Shown here in pieces: positions 48,551 through 61,769 of a DNA stretch of 64,000 bases; the first letter of the stretch is position 1; each line of letters begins with the position of its first letter. The position numbers and the translations under genes are program-made. Under the pieces are notes generated by a model. It searched no databases, was not told where the DNA came from, and worked only from the letters and a program-made list of their open reading frames with translations. Location of the stretch: positions 14,229,262-14,293,261 of the forward strand of contig NC_037264.1 in NCBI RefSeq assembly GCF_000002425.4, in the 5' to 3' direction. Source of the DNA: Physcomitrium patens. Its lineage: Eukaryota > Streptophyta > Bryopsida > Funariales > Funariaceae.

Positions 48551-50170
48551 TCAATGCAGCTACCACTGCATGTTGCGCTTCTCAATCAGGCAATCTATAG
48601 AGATTTCACGTCTGCAGATGCAAAGCTTGCATCGGCACGACGCAATGTCGACAGTCGATCATGGCTCAAAAATTGTGATTTATCGTTGGGCAGTTGGAGA
48701 GGTTCTGTTCGAAGATTCCCACTTGAGCAGGTGGAGCAGGCCATTGCCGTAGTCTAAAATCCGGGATTGCTAGCAGATATCCAGTTCAAGGTCGAAGATT
48801 GACGATCAAAGAGGTGGGTCTCTCACTTATCAAGCAATAACTCACCAAGACTAATAAAGGAGGCGTTTCCTCATGCCTTTCTCAAGCATGCCATTATGAA
48901 GAACTCAATCACGGCACTGCAGCATTGCTCAAGGTTAGAAAGGATTGATCGACCTGAGTAGGCTTTGTTATCATATCAGTCTATCATGACTGATTCTGCT
49001 GCAGCAGTACCATTGTACCATACTATTCTGAGTAATCAGTTCACCCACCAAACCAGGAGCACAGCACGGCCTTCACGCAGGCATCTGCGAGCGCAATGTA
49101 CCGAAACGAAATCTCCACAAATTTCTCTGCAACCAAGTCCTCTGACGGCAATACGTGGATTATTTTAATTTTGATGCAGTTTATTTAATTTGTTGGAGTT
49201 TCTGTCTCCCCTGTCGATCGGACCTGGGGATGAATTGGCAGCGTCACGTGATCATAGGTGGGTTTGGTACACTGCAACAGTCTCGGAGCAGTGGTCCCAT
49301 CATTCAAAATCGGGTGTAGCAGGGGGGAAATCTTGGGGACTTTAGCTGGAGCTGCAGGCGCGAGTTCCTGCTACGAGCTCAATCTTGTCTGCCCAGTGCA
49401 TAGTTGCCAGGACTTTCACACACATTGTGCTCTGACGCTTCGCTTGCTTCGCAAACCGGCGGTAGATCTGATTGGCGGCCTTCCATCATGCGCTCACATG
49501 TTTACGCGCCCTGCGCGCTGCGTTTCTGCCATACCCCTCCTGCAACCTTCAATTACACATCATCACACATTACAAGCGACGTTAACAAACTCAGAAGACA
49601 CAAAACTGCAGAAAGTTGGATGCAAAACGACAACAGCAGCAGAATCAGAAGCCAGGCGACCCTACAAGTTAATTAACCCCCAAAAACACAACACTAATCA
49701 CCTACGAACATGGCCCAATACGGTTCCAACCCCACAAACTTGAAATTCACCAACCATTCGAGCCGCGACACAGTAACACGCAAAGGTTGAGAAACAAGAA
49801 GCCAAACTCCTATCCCACTCTCTCTCGTAAGCAACGCTTCCTGTAGCACATATCGAGAGCATCGTAAATGGGAAGACAAGCAGCCCAGAGAGAGAGAGAG
49901 AGAGAGAGCGAGAAAAAACACAAAACAAAACAAGCTCCTGCCAAGCATCACCATGTTTTGTTGTACGCGCGAGTATGATGCACGCATGAGGACAAACAAG
50001 GAATGTGGTGCCAGAGAATGGAAGTGAGATCGCAATAGAGCCAGACAAGATTCGTCGCCTTTTCCTTTCCCTGTACTAACATTCCTGCTGTGCCCACTCA
50101 CTTCCTTCCCACCCTCGCTGCCCCAAGTAGTAAACCCTAAAAGGTACTCCATAGCCTCACTTCACAGATT
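48551..50170. other. 3' flank of NPH3 copy 1 and intergenic
   Basis: Genic-composition DNA after the stop. The first few hundred bases are probably 3' UTR. A (GA)n run lies at about 49889-49908. The minus-strand frames around 49694-50152 are low-complexity and are not called. Confidence 0.4.
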
Positions 50171-50538
50171 CACAGTGAACATGAATAGAATTCTATATAT
50201 ATATATATATACATACATATATGCATAAATAAGTGAGACAAACATGAATCATGTCACTGGATTTTTAGTGAAGAAACTGATCATGAGCTTATGGTTACTA
50301 CCCACCTTGAGAAGCAGCTTTGGTTTTACCAAACAATGCTTCTGGCTGCACTCTCACATCATCTTGTGTGTGGTGTTTGTATGGTCTTGTGGTCTTAGGT
50401 TTTGTTTGTGAGAGTCTCTTGTTGCCTTTGTGGGTTCATGACATATGTTGCTATTGCCACCACCACCCACTCAACATATTTCTGTAGTTTTTTTTTTTTT
50501 TTTTTTCAATCAAAAAATAATAATAATAGTGTAACTTG

Positions 50539-50571
<33 letters not shown>

Positions 50572-50688
50572 TTATTGAATCATAAAGAAAAAAGTTGTGA
50601 TAGTAAAAAGAAAAATTTGAATAAATTTTCTATCAAATTTTCATGTATTTGTGGTAGCAATAGTAAAAACAATGGTGGCATTAGCAAA

Positions 50689-50719
<31 letters not shown>

Positions 50720-50727
50720 TACATATA
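50689..50727. repeat. (AT)n(AC)n microsatellite
   Basis: TA repeats running into ACACAC and ACATATAC units. Confidence 0.9.
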
Positions 50728-51449
50728 CACACATTATGGTTTTGTATGAAATTGTAACAAATAATATGGAATAATGACATCCAAAGCATGCACTCCCATT
50801 TCTCAATGATTGTGACTCTTGATGTATTTGCAAAATGAACAAGTTTAATCTCAAATCTAACCTCAACAATGAATCAATTTTGCTTTTGTGTTTGAAAACT
50901 CCATGTTATTTCAATGGTGGAGTTTCTTCTTCTCTTATTTCCTTCAACTCCTTTTTCTTCCATTTTGAAAATAGATGAGGTGAAAGTGATGAGTTGGAAA
51001 TTCTAATCTCACACCAAGTGCATGAAGGGTGTCCCTTCCAACCCAATAACAAAAACAATTCTACAATTCCCTCAAAAAGAGCCCTTTATGTCCCTTTCCT
51101 CATCCACCATTGAAATGGCAAGTGGTTGGTGCAAAACAAACAACCACAAAACCTCTCAATTGTACCCCATCATTCCATAGAAAAAGTCTTGACACACTAT
51201 GAATCTCTCTAATTGCACTCACCCACACTTCAAAAGTGCTCATAACTAATACCACCCCACATTCATTCACTAACACATTATTTATATATCTATAGCACAT
51301 TTTCTTTTACCAACATGCTAAAATTTGTCTTTTCATGAATCACACTTTGATGCTTTAAATAAAGACTATCACCAAAATTGAAAAAAACAAAAACAAAAAC
51401 AAACTACCTAACTAACTAACAAGTATCAATGATTTGTTTGTGACCAAAA

Positions 51450-51492
<43 letters not shown>
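51450..51492. repeat. (TA)n(TG)n compound microsatellite
   Basis: About ten TA units followed directly by about twelve TG units. Confidence 0.95.
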
Positions 51493-52748
51493 CATGTGGA
51501 TATATATTTGGGGGGTATTAAAGAGGGACAAGACCATGTCATTGTTGTTGTTGCCCATTCTTTAGGGACCCAACAAGGCACAAAAAGGGAACACTCCAAG
51601 GTTGGTCTCTGATGGGACATGTTGAATCACACCCCATGGACACCATCAGTCGTGCACCCATTGGTGCCCAAAGTGTCTGCAGAACTGCCATCCATACATT
51701 CATCCACACATTCATCCACCCCTTGGGATGGGTCTGAGGTTATATGTTTCTCGTTCTCTCTGAGTGAGTATGTATGTATGTATGTATGTATGGAGTGAAG
51801 AGTATGTGACAAGACATAAAGAGAGTATATTTTAAAAGAAATGTATAAGAGTAGAGCATGACAGAATATAAAAAACAAAACAAAGACAGAGAAGACAACA
51901 AAGGCAAAGAATGATTGAAAGCATTATTTTATGTTTGGAATGCATTCAGTTTGGTGTAATGTTGTGAGTTACTTGAGAGGACTGGATCTGAGTTTGGTTG
52001 TTTCCAAATGCATAAAGTAAAAATGGGCTTGGCACTCTTTCACATGTCTTCAAAGTAGTTTCATTTGATAATGAGTTTGAGTTTTATTTATTTATTTATA
52101 TATATATAAAGTTCCTTCAAGAGGGATTTCACAATGAAGGAGTTGCAAAATATGGCCTTATTGTGATTTGACTTTTTACACACAATGAACTTGGATGTTA
52201 TCATACAGCAAATAACACATCATGGTAATGAAATGATATACAAGTAAAAAAATAATAAATAACAAATAATAAAATGCTAAGAAAGAAGATTATGCTGATT
52301 TTGTAGTGGATGATAAGCAAATGTATAAGCTAGGCTTACCTGGCAACATCAAGATTGAATTAAAATATACATGTGATTTAAATTGATACGTGTTCATTAA
52401 AAATAAAATATACATATTATGTGCAAATTTCAAGTGGATTATATATATATATATATATATATATTTATAGTTTTCAAATGAATTGAAAGCATATTGACAT
52501 TCATATAATGATATTCATAAAAAATCAATAACTCTTAATAACTAAATCAAGATTTTAGAATTTGACTTTGTTCTATGGTTATTTGTGATTGAGTAAAGCA
52601 TGGCCAAATGGCTGTTTGTGATTTGATAAGAGATGATTTCCATCTTGCCTTCAACACACCACCTCTAATAATTGATGACCTTTGATAACTAATATCTTTT
52701 TTTGCAATATATCAATTAAGAAAAAAATATTAATTAAGAAAAAAAGGG

Positions 52749-52786
<38 letters not shown>

Positions 52787-53428
52787 TTAAAATTATTTTG
52801 AATAATTTTCTTTTTTAATATTTGATGCTAATATTATCTACTTATTTTGAGATTAAGTGATAGATTTTTTGTTATCTCTTTTGTCCATATTGCTTCTATT
52901 TTGATATCATAAATAACATTTGGTTGTAAAAAAAATACTTTATATCTGAATTTATTTATTTTATGATTTTTATCATAATAAATTATTTTGGTCTTGATGG
53001 CATTTGTATTCTTGATTATTGATTATTTAAAGAAAATTGACTCCTTTATTTTAATTTTTTTCTCAAAGAAGAAATGTTATAATGTAACTCTTTTACATTT
53101 GATTCATACTGATATGCACAATAAACTTTGAAAATTGAATTAGATGCAAAAAAATTCTGTACAATCTTCATTTAAGCTTTTTGTGAATTTTACATAGGAG
53201 AACTGAATATTGTTCTTATATATATATATATATATTTCTTATTCTTCTATCGTGAATTTTTATTTCTCATCTAAATGTTTACATTAATATTTTTAGATCA
53301 TTACTATATTTTAGAAATTAATACACATTATTAACATAATGCATGACACATATACGAAGAAGAAAAAGAAAATCATAAATTAGTATTCTTTATAATTTAT
53401 TTAGTTGAATATATCTTAAAGTTATGAA

Positions 53429-53429
<1 letters not shown>

Positions 53430-53467
<38 letters not shown>
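53430..53467. repeat. (TA)n microsatellite
   Basis: About 38 bp of uninterrupted alternating T/A. Confidence 0.95.
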
Positions 53468-53475
<8 letters not shown>

Positions 53476-55858
53476 TATTTATTTTATTACCACCATCAAA
53501 AGTATCCAAGACCAGGTACAAAATTGCTTTTGTATGTAAGGTCAAAATATGACATTATTTCATCAGTTGACCTAACCACCCTTATAATTGATACCATCTT
53601 ATCAATCACCATGCATGCTAATTGTATAACTTCTTTCAGTTGACTCAAGCCATATTTTTTGGATAGTAATGAAAGAACTATATTTGGTTTTTTTTATTGA
53701 TTAACAGTGACCTAAAAACTCTTGTTTGATCTTGTTAATCTCAAGAAATTACCAAGTACAAATGAGTAGATTAATACATGAAAATCTAATTAGGACTTAG
53801 AGAGATAGTTTGATAAAATATATATCAATATTTTTATACTATCATGTGAGTAACTGTTTATATTTTTTAATTTTAAAACGGGTGAAAATAATTTAACATA
53901 ACCTATGACATGATTACAGTTATCAGCTAAATAATTTAAACTAACAGAAAAAAACTTGACTTAGAGGAAATTATTCTTTTAGTTAGTGACTTCATGCTGT
54001 TAAGTAACATTTATGTGTGTGTATATATATAAATATAAATACCAAAAAAAAAAAAAACTTGTATGATATAAATAACATATTTATTTTTTCACATGTGCCA
54101 AATACTGTATATAACTTTTATGCATGATATTTGTATCTTAGACGAGTTTTTCTTTAAGTTCTATTTAAAAATCAAAATCAAAATCAAATCAAGAAGTGTC
54201 ATAATAATTTCCAGTTATTTCAATGAACAATCATACAAAAGGTCCTTACAGTAAAATTCTAATGTTGCCTATTTTATTTGTTCTAATTTTAGTTTTGAAA
54301 TTGAATATTTTGAAATATTTTGAAATACTTTGATAAAATTCAATTCAACATTCTAATTTAATTCAATTCAAGGTTATACTAAATTCTACTGATTTTTTTG
54401 TATAAAAAGAAAAAAGACTCTATTCTAAAATCCAATAATATATTCTTATTTTTATAACTGTACTATTCATCATATAAAATAATAAGTCTCTTATCCATTG
54501 GCTATTTGATAAATATACATACTCAAAAATAAGTGACACAGTTTTTTTAAGTTAAGTATGACATAAAGAATTTGTGACTTTTCAAGCTTTGACATTTAAT
54601 TATGGATTATAAAATATTTTTTTAATAACACCTTTGAGGTATATATATGTATATATATATATATTGAATCTTTTCTACAAGGGCTAATTGAATTTTTTTT
54701 TTTAATAAACCAATCTAAATTACACATATCTAATTTTGACCAAATATATTAATTAGTTCTCCCAGTTCATCAATGTTGATATTTATTTAATTAATTCATT
54801 TTAAAGATTTTTTTTATATAATTCAAGTATGGATTTTATATTTAGTAAAATTTATTGAGGAGTTATGCTAGAACTTTAATACCATGTTTTGTTAAATTTT
54901 AAAAAATAGATAAGATGTTATTAGAGTCTTTTTTAATATGGTTTTAGTAGAGTTTTGATTTTGACTATATACAAAGTTGTTTCAATGCCACAATTTCATT
55001 TTATTTTTTATTATCAACTTTAATTTAAGAAAAAAAACTACTGTAAATCTAGTAATCATGTTTAAATATCATATGTCAAAAACTTTAGTAATTTTTTTTA
55101 TAAACTCTTAGAAATAATTTTTTATTAATATTTGTATATTTTATTTATATGTAATATTAATAAAAAAAACTAATTTATGCTTTTTTTTACTTTTATTATT
55201 TAACTTATAGCATCTTCTAAGCATTTTAGCTATTTTTTCAAAAATAAAATGATCAATGCATTCACTTTCTTTAGATTTGAAAAAAATACTATTCATTACC
55301 ATTCTAAATGTTTTTGATAATATCTTTGTGATAAGTACATGTTTTCATCTAACTTTGTGATCCACCCAATCATATTACTTATTGTACTTTCACATTAATA
55401 TCTTCAATTAAAATACTACTTTTTAGGTGACATTCCTTGGGATTCATTAAAGTTTTTTGAAGATTATTCTTAAAAGCTCTTAGGGCTTATCTCAACTTAC
55501 AAAGCAAAGTTAGATTTTAAAATATTTTTCAAAAAAGTAGAACTTCTCTACATCCTAGAGTTATTGGCCTACAATAGGATTTTTAAGATGTTCTTGTACT
55601 ATCACAACTTAATGAAGAAGCAAAGTATATGACTTCAATTTTTACACGTCTTAGAATTAAATAATTATGAAGTAAAGCATCTCCATTGCATGATAATCTA
55701 GTAAAATCTTTTTAATATTCTTAACAATACGTTAGAATATACAATCTTATATTCATTTTACAATTATTTTTCAAAGTTTAGAATAATTATAACAAAATTG
55801 CAAGTAAAAAAATAATACTTGTAGTAAAACTTTACATATATCTATGTTATATTATAAC

Positions 55859-55862
<4 letters not shown>

Positions 55863-55913
<51 letters not shown>

Positions 55914-55932
55914 AGTGTGGGTGTGTGTGTGT
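55863..55932. repeat. (TA)n(TG)n compound microsatellite
   Basis: About 40 bp of TA repeats followed by TG repeats with GAG and GGG interruptions. It is the longest such array in the window. Confidence 0.95.
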
Positions 55933-57500
55933 TTAAATATTTAACTAGAAATATATTATTTTAAAAAATAAAAATGAATCAAATCATTTTTTATTTTTTA
56001 AAATATCTTTTGAACTTTTCTATACAAAATTTGATGATATATTTTAATCAAAAAATATATTTTAATCAAAAAAACATATTTTTTCAATCACATGTGATAA
56101 GCAAAAAATAGAAAATAGAAAATAAAATACTAAGTTGGATTGTTATTATTTATTATTTAATAATTCAATAAAAATTTATACCATAATACTATTTATAATA
56201 ATATACATATTTAAAGTCTCAAATATATATATATATATATATATATATTATCGTTTAGTAATTTAATTATATTATTTGCTTTGTTACCTTAATATCTATT
56301 TTCTATAGCTATTTCATGAGTTTTTAATATAACTCTAAGTCATTTTTAGTATAGTAGTGGCTATAAAGCAAGGAAACGATTTAATCATATATTATTAACT
56401 ACTTGTAACTAATACTTAATATCATTATATGCTATTAGTTTAAAGATATGTAAAAACTATTCAATAAAAAATACTTTAACAATAGCTACACCATTCTATA
56501 ATTGTTAATACTTCTTATGTTATAATGAAAAAATAAAAAGAAAAAGAAAAAAATCCTTAAATTCTTATTATAAGTTTTGACAAAAACAAATCCCAAAATA
56601 AATTAATAATTTATCTGTTTTACAATAATTTTTTTTAAAAAAAAAAATAGTTGGAAATATTAATGTTGTTTAAGATATTCTGGAGTCTAGAATTTATTTA
56701 ACACAACTATAAAGCATACAACTTATTTCAAATCTTTTATTTTTATAGTAAAATTATAATTATTTAATTATTTAACATCGGTTATCTGTTGAAAATATCT
56801 TTAAATATTCCCAAGAATTTTAAATTCCCAAAAGAACCTTGCCACTTTGTTGTACAAAGTCAGTACCACCTTTAGAAATACAAAACCATTTTGTGTTTGA
56901 TGTCAGAATTGCATAGACCACATGATGAGATTTGCACATGGTTGCCTTCACCATTTTAAATTAAACCTTGATTCACAGATGAACTGACTAAGATTTAAAT
57001 TTTTATGAAGGCATGGTATTTGAATACATATACATTCATACATAAACGATTTGTGTTATGTAGGTATTCTTTGTTTTATTTGATTTGCTTTAAATTTTAG
57101 TTCAATACGATGATTATATGCCAATTCTGTTGCATTGGTGTCTTGAAAATTCTATCTGTAAAAGCATTTCAAAATTTGCCTTAACACCATAGGAACAATG
57201 ACAACTCATTCAGTCTTTTCTGTTTGGCATCTCCACCAAATTTTAACCACTGCTTTCAGTCAATCACCAAACAAACAAGGTCTAATTATCACCACACTCT
57301 CACACACATGTGCATATATGTATATATCAAAATATAACTCTCAATGCAAAATTTGTTGTTTGGCAATTTCAAATGATAAGACCCTTAATCAGCCAATATA
57401 ATCAATGCACATTGAACCCCAAAATAAAAATCACAAAAAAACTAAAAAATCTAAACTAAACTAAAAACAGGCATGTTATTATGGATGGCAATACCAGAGA

Positions 57501-58720
57501 TGATTATTATACATCCAAGTATAAACACCTGAGTTATCTCATCACACAACCCACTCACATTTCTTTGGTATAAACACCCCCAACATCATGCAAGAAGCAA
57601 ATACATGGAGAGCACAGTGGTCAATAAAACCCAAAAATAAAAATAAAAACATAAACAAAACAAGAACTAAACATAGGTGACCAACATCTGCAGAGGCAAC
57701 AAACCACAAATCCAGTAAGGGAAGGGAAGAGAAGGGCAGTTTCTGTGGGTTCCCAACACTGCCCCCCACAAAACCCAAAGGAAAAGTAAAGTAAGTAAGT
57801 AAGTAAAGGGACTATGCTTCCTTCCTATCCTTTCATTCGTCCATGTTATGTTATGTTATGTTATATGTCCCTCCTCCATATTCCTGCATATTCCTGCATG
57901 TTCTCTGTCTGTCTGTCTTACAACCTGTGCCTCTCTCTCTCTCTCTCTGAGTCTGTCTGCTCGTGTCCATGAGTGTGATGCCACTGCTTTCTACCTGATC
58001 CTCTTCTACCCCCTTCCAGCCAGCCCCCCAAAGATGGCGGTTTTAGCATCCAGGGGGAAGAGGAAGAGGAACAGGATGCATCCTAAGGGAAGGCAGGCAG
58101 AGGGACTCTATCTAATCTAATGGCAAGAAGAAGAAGAAGAAAAAGGATAGAATAGTGTAGCATAGTAAGCAAGTAAGTAAAGTGAGTAAAGTAAGAAAGA
58201 AAGATATCGAAGCTGCTGCAACCATCTGGGCTGACGAGGAGGGAGGGCTCTTCCTCTGCACCGGGATGCGTGCCATTTTAGTTGCCAGGGGGGAGAGTGA
58301 GCTTAAGGGAGGGAGGGAAAGTAAGAAAGGTGGCAGGCAGGCAGGCACGGAGACGGGGACGGAGAAGAAGTGCGAGGGAGCGAGCGATCAGTGCCGAATT
58401 TTCGGCTTGGCTTGGTGCTGTGGTGGTGTTCTTATTATTTCTCGTAGTGGATGGTTTTGGGGCGCTTGAGTAGCAGGGTGTTGTGGGGGAAGGAAGCAGT
58501 GGCACTGGTGCTCTACCGTATTGTGTGCAGGCAGGCAGGCTGTGTGAGTGTGTGTGTGAGTGAGTATGTGTGTGTGTGTGGCAAAGGGTACAGGCTGCAT
58601 CCATCTAGGCAGCTCTGTTGATTCTGTAGGGCTTAGTCCTTCTACCTCTCTCTTTCTCTCTCGCTCGCTCGCTCGCTTGCTGTGTAGGGCTGCATTTGTG
58701 TAGGTGAGTACCCAAATCCC
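57501..58720. other. Patch dense in short tandem repeats
   Basis: The patch contains AAGT units (57783-57808 and again near 58160-58200), ATGTT units (57843-57866), CT runs (57932-57948), AGA/GAA triplets near 58122-58145, GTGT runs near 58547-58580, and CTCG units (58658-58676). CT-rich runs near transcription starts are common in plants. I see no coding exon, so this may be a promoter and leader, perhaps of the downstream NPH3 gene. Confidence 0.4.
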
Positions 58721-61437
58721 CCAAAATAGCGCTTCTAGAAGTTGTGTGCTCTAAAGCTGCTGCTGCATCTCGCGGTGGTGTCATGGTCGTTAGTGAAGTG
58801 GTCGCGTGTTTGTTTCAATAGTGATGGAGGTTGGGTTGATTGGTAGGAGTGTTGGTGTTGTGTGCAGTGGAATGTGGTTTTGTTGTTTGTGGAGGTGAGA
58901 GGTCAGAGAGAGCTCGGGTGGCCTACTAGACTGGCAATTGTTGTCAGGCATAGATGGTGTGCCTGCGGAGGCGTCATGTGATGATGGTGTAGCTGAGGTA
59001 GTGAACTCTGTTCAGAGCTTTGTAGCCTGTAGGTTGCGTTGTTTTGGGTGTTTCTGTAGGAATGAATGATGACTGTGGCTTCTGTCTGGTTATGTGAGTA
59101 CTCCATTTGTTTCACTAGGAGAGGCGGGCGGTTTCGGATTGATTGTTTTCTGATTCTGGGGCGTGGATTGATGAAATGATTGCTCGCAATCGGTAGTCAG
59201 CCTCGTGTTGGCGATTATGGTCCTGCGCTAGTCGTGGGATTGGAATGCTTGGTAGTTTTCTTAAGGGTGACTGAACGTATGGGTTGGGTGGGTCCTCCCC
59301 ATGTGCAAGCCCTGCGAGGTTGATCATTGAACGTTTCGTTCACAGCAGCTGTGTGGTTGCTGCTTTTTTGGCGTTTTCGATGAATGCACCATAGCCTAGC
59401 GAGGTCGGCTCACGCCTTGCTCTTGAGCTCTTGGTTTTGGGATTGAATTGATTTTAGGTTGGACGTGAACAGCAGGATCGGCTTCCTCACACTTCCTTTT
59501 TAGCAACCTTCGTGTTCTTGAGGTTACTAACAATCGCCTCCCGAGAGTTCAATTCCTTTCCCTTGTGAGCTAGTTGTGTATGAAACACCGTTTTGGGAAA
59601 ACATTTTGGCGGAATTGACACGGTTTGGAGTGCACGTCGGGAGATATGGTCTTTCTCGAAGCTTCAATGACACCACCTAAAACTTAATCACAAGCCAGGA
59701 AATTCCTGCAGACATCTAAGAAACACGTGATAGATCTGGTTGCTTCAGAGCACTAGGGTTCAAGGACCTCTGCAACGTTGCCAGCGCAGTTGGGTGTTAC
59801 CAATGGGAAGTGCTCTTATGAAATATCACTGTGGGTCCTTTGGTCTAGGAGTTTGCTGAAGGATAAATTTAACTGGGAAATCGTTTAACGAAGAAGGGTC
59901 TGAAAGCCAGCGCACGGTTTCCGAAAGCCAGCACACGAAGTGTCCGGCCCCTTTGTTTTCAACCGATTTTGTTTGTCTCTTTAGGCACCAGTCTTTCTAC
60001 CTTTCAAGCTATAGTAGGCTTGCTCGCTTATATCTTTTAAAGAAAAGCCTTTCAGAAGCTTTCGTACTTCCTGTGGGGTCGTTGTGAGATGCTTTCACTA
60101 TCCTTTGATTGTTTCCTCGTCCTTTTCTTCTCTCAGATGTGTTCTGCAGACTGATTGAGATTTTATTTACTCCAATTAGCAGTGCTGGCCCGGTAGAAGC
60201 TGACACTGGAAATGACATAAGGCTGAGTGTACTAGAAATGTGGCTGGAGCTAAGTGCCGTGAGTTCTAGATTGATGTGTCCATCTGTTCTGGAGACACTA
60301 TTGTGTACCAGCGTACATTGTCAGGGGTCAGGTCACTCTGGTGCAGTCAGTGGGATTGTGCCTCTCCTGCCTAATTAAATGAGACGTTCGAGAAAGTGTA
60401 AGTTGTGAGACTAGCAATTATGCTATAGATGAATTTTTGGTTGTGCCCTGTCTAAAATGCTACGTTGCAAGTCCCCTCCGTTTGATAGTTTACTTTGTAA
60501 CGTAAATCACATTAGAGCTCTCCTTATCTCCTTAACTGAGTGTGTTGTTGTGTAGAATATGTTGGAGGAGGCTATCGGATGGTATCAAGAGGGAGTTGTA
60601 GTTAGCGCAGACTTTGCTTCTACATCTTGTTCCATCTTCGGGTCAATTTTGCAACAACCGATACGACTATTCCAATCTTTACTGCATTCCGTTGTGAGTG
60701 ATTTCCCTATTTGCAAGGATCTCATATTTGTGTCGAAAGAAGGCATGCAATCTCTATGTCTACCAGCGCTTACTTGTACACTTACATGTTCGGGGGCGTC
60801 CGTACNNNNNNNNNNNNNNNNNNNNNNNNNNNNNNNNNNNNNNNNNNNNNNNNNNNNNNNNNNNNNNNNNNNNNNNNNNNNNNNNNNNNNNNNNNNNNNN
60901 NNNNNAACGACAAAGAAGGCGGCAGACGGCAGGCACGCAGCCGTGTCTAGTGGGTGAGCCATTCAATCGTTGAGACACGGATTGGGTCCTCTTGTGTGGT
61001 GGCAAGTGCAAGCCTGGGTACGTGGAGAAATTTCTATGGCGTAGTCTCAAGAGTCCTGTTAGATGAAAAGGAGCGTGGACATTTAGCAAATCCTTATGAC
61101 CGAGACTGCACGTATCAGTCATTCAGCGCTATGGTAACTCTTTAGTGTTGCTGGAGAAGGTACAAAGCAATATACCAGAACCTGGTAGTAGGAAACATCT
61201 TTAAGATAAATTGGGCAGAATGTCTCAAAATCACAAGAGAGGGTGGAATAGTTTGAAATTCATTTATATATTAATTAGAGACCATCTGAGCAGACTGGAG
61301 CAGTGAACTTACGATTTTGTTGCACACGTACATAAGCATGAATGAACTTCGGCGCGCAGGTTTAACAGGCTATTGAGGAGTATGATTGGGTAAAGGATGC
61401 ATAGTACAGAGCAAGATTGAAGCTCCAGGTTGCTACA
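58721..61437 (+). promoter_or_regulatory. Upstream region/leader of the second NPH3-type gene
   Basis: Genic composition but no recognised coding exon before 61438. It includes an assembly gap. Open frames such as 60109-60378 have no family similarity. The region probably holds the promoter and untranslated exons. Confidence 0.4.
60806..60905. other. Assembly gap of 100 N
   Basis: Exactly 100 unknown bases, the usual placeholder for a gap of unknown length. Any frame crossing it is meaningless. Confidence 0.99.
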
Positions 61438-61728
61438 ATGAAGTTCATGAAGTTGGGGTCAAAGCCGGATATCTTCACCGTCCGGGGCAATATTACGTAA
61501 GTGTGACTATCGAAGTGTGTTCATGGGTAATGTGTCAAATCAGAATGCAGGGGCTAGATTGCTACTCAATGCGTTTTCAACATTTGCTGCTCCATGTCAT
61601 CGCTCCCCCTGAATTTTGAGTTGAGTTTGATGTTCGATGGGCTTCATTGTGATGCAGTTCGGTTGTCTCAGATCTGTCAAGTGACATAACCTTTGATGTC
61701 GATGGCCACAAGTTTCATCTTCACAAGG

Positions 61729-61769
<41 letters not shown>

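Larger units (their letters stand above)
50171..57500. other. AT-rich gene desert between the NPH3 copies
   Basis: About 7.3 kb without a supportable gene. It contains many (TA)n tracts (for example 50537-50560, 52438-52463, 52752-52779, 53430-53467, 56224-56248), a (TATG)n run near 51771-51790 and mixed AT/GT arrays. No retroelement coding remnant was recognised. Confidence 0.5.

Noticed and set aside
49694..50152. Minus-strand frame with a Ser-Leu run
   Set aside because: The run comes from a (GA)n microsatellite; no conserved domain is visible.
51450..55932. Regularly spaced repeats considered as CRISPR-like arrays
   Set aside because: They are simple TA/TG microsatellites without conserved repeat-spacer structure, in a plant genome.
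60559..61122. Frames crossing the N gap
   Set aside because: Contain unknown bases and are artefacts of the placeholder.
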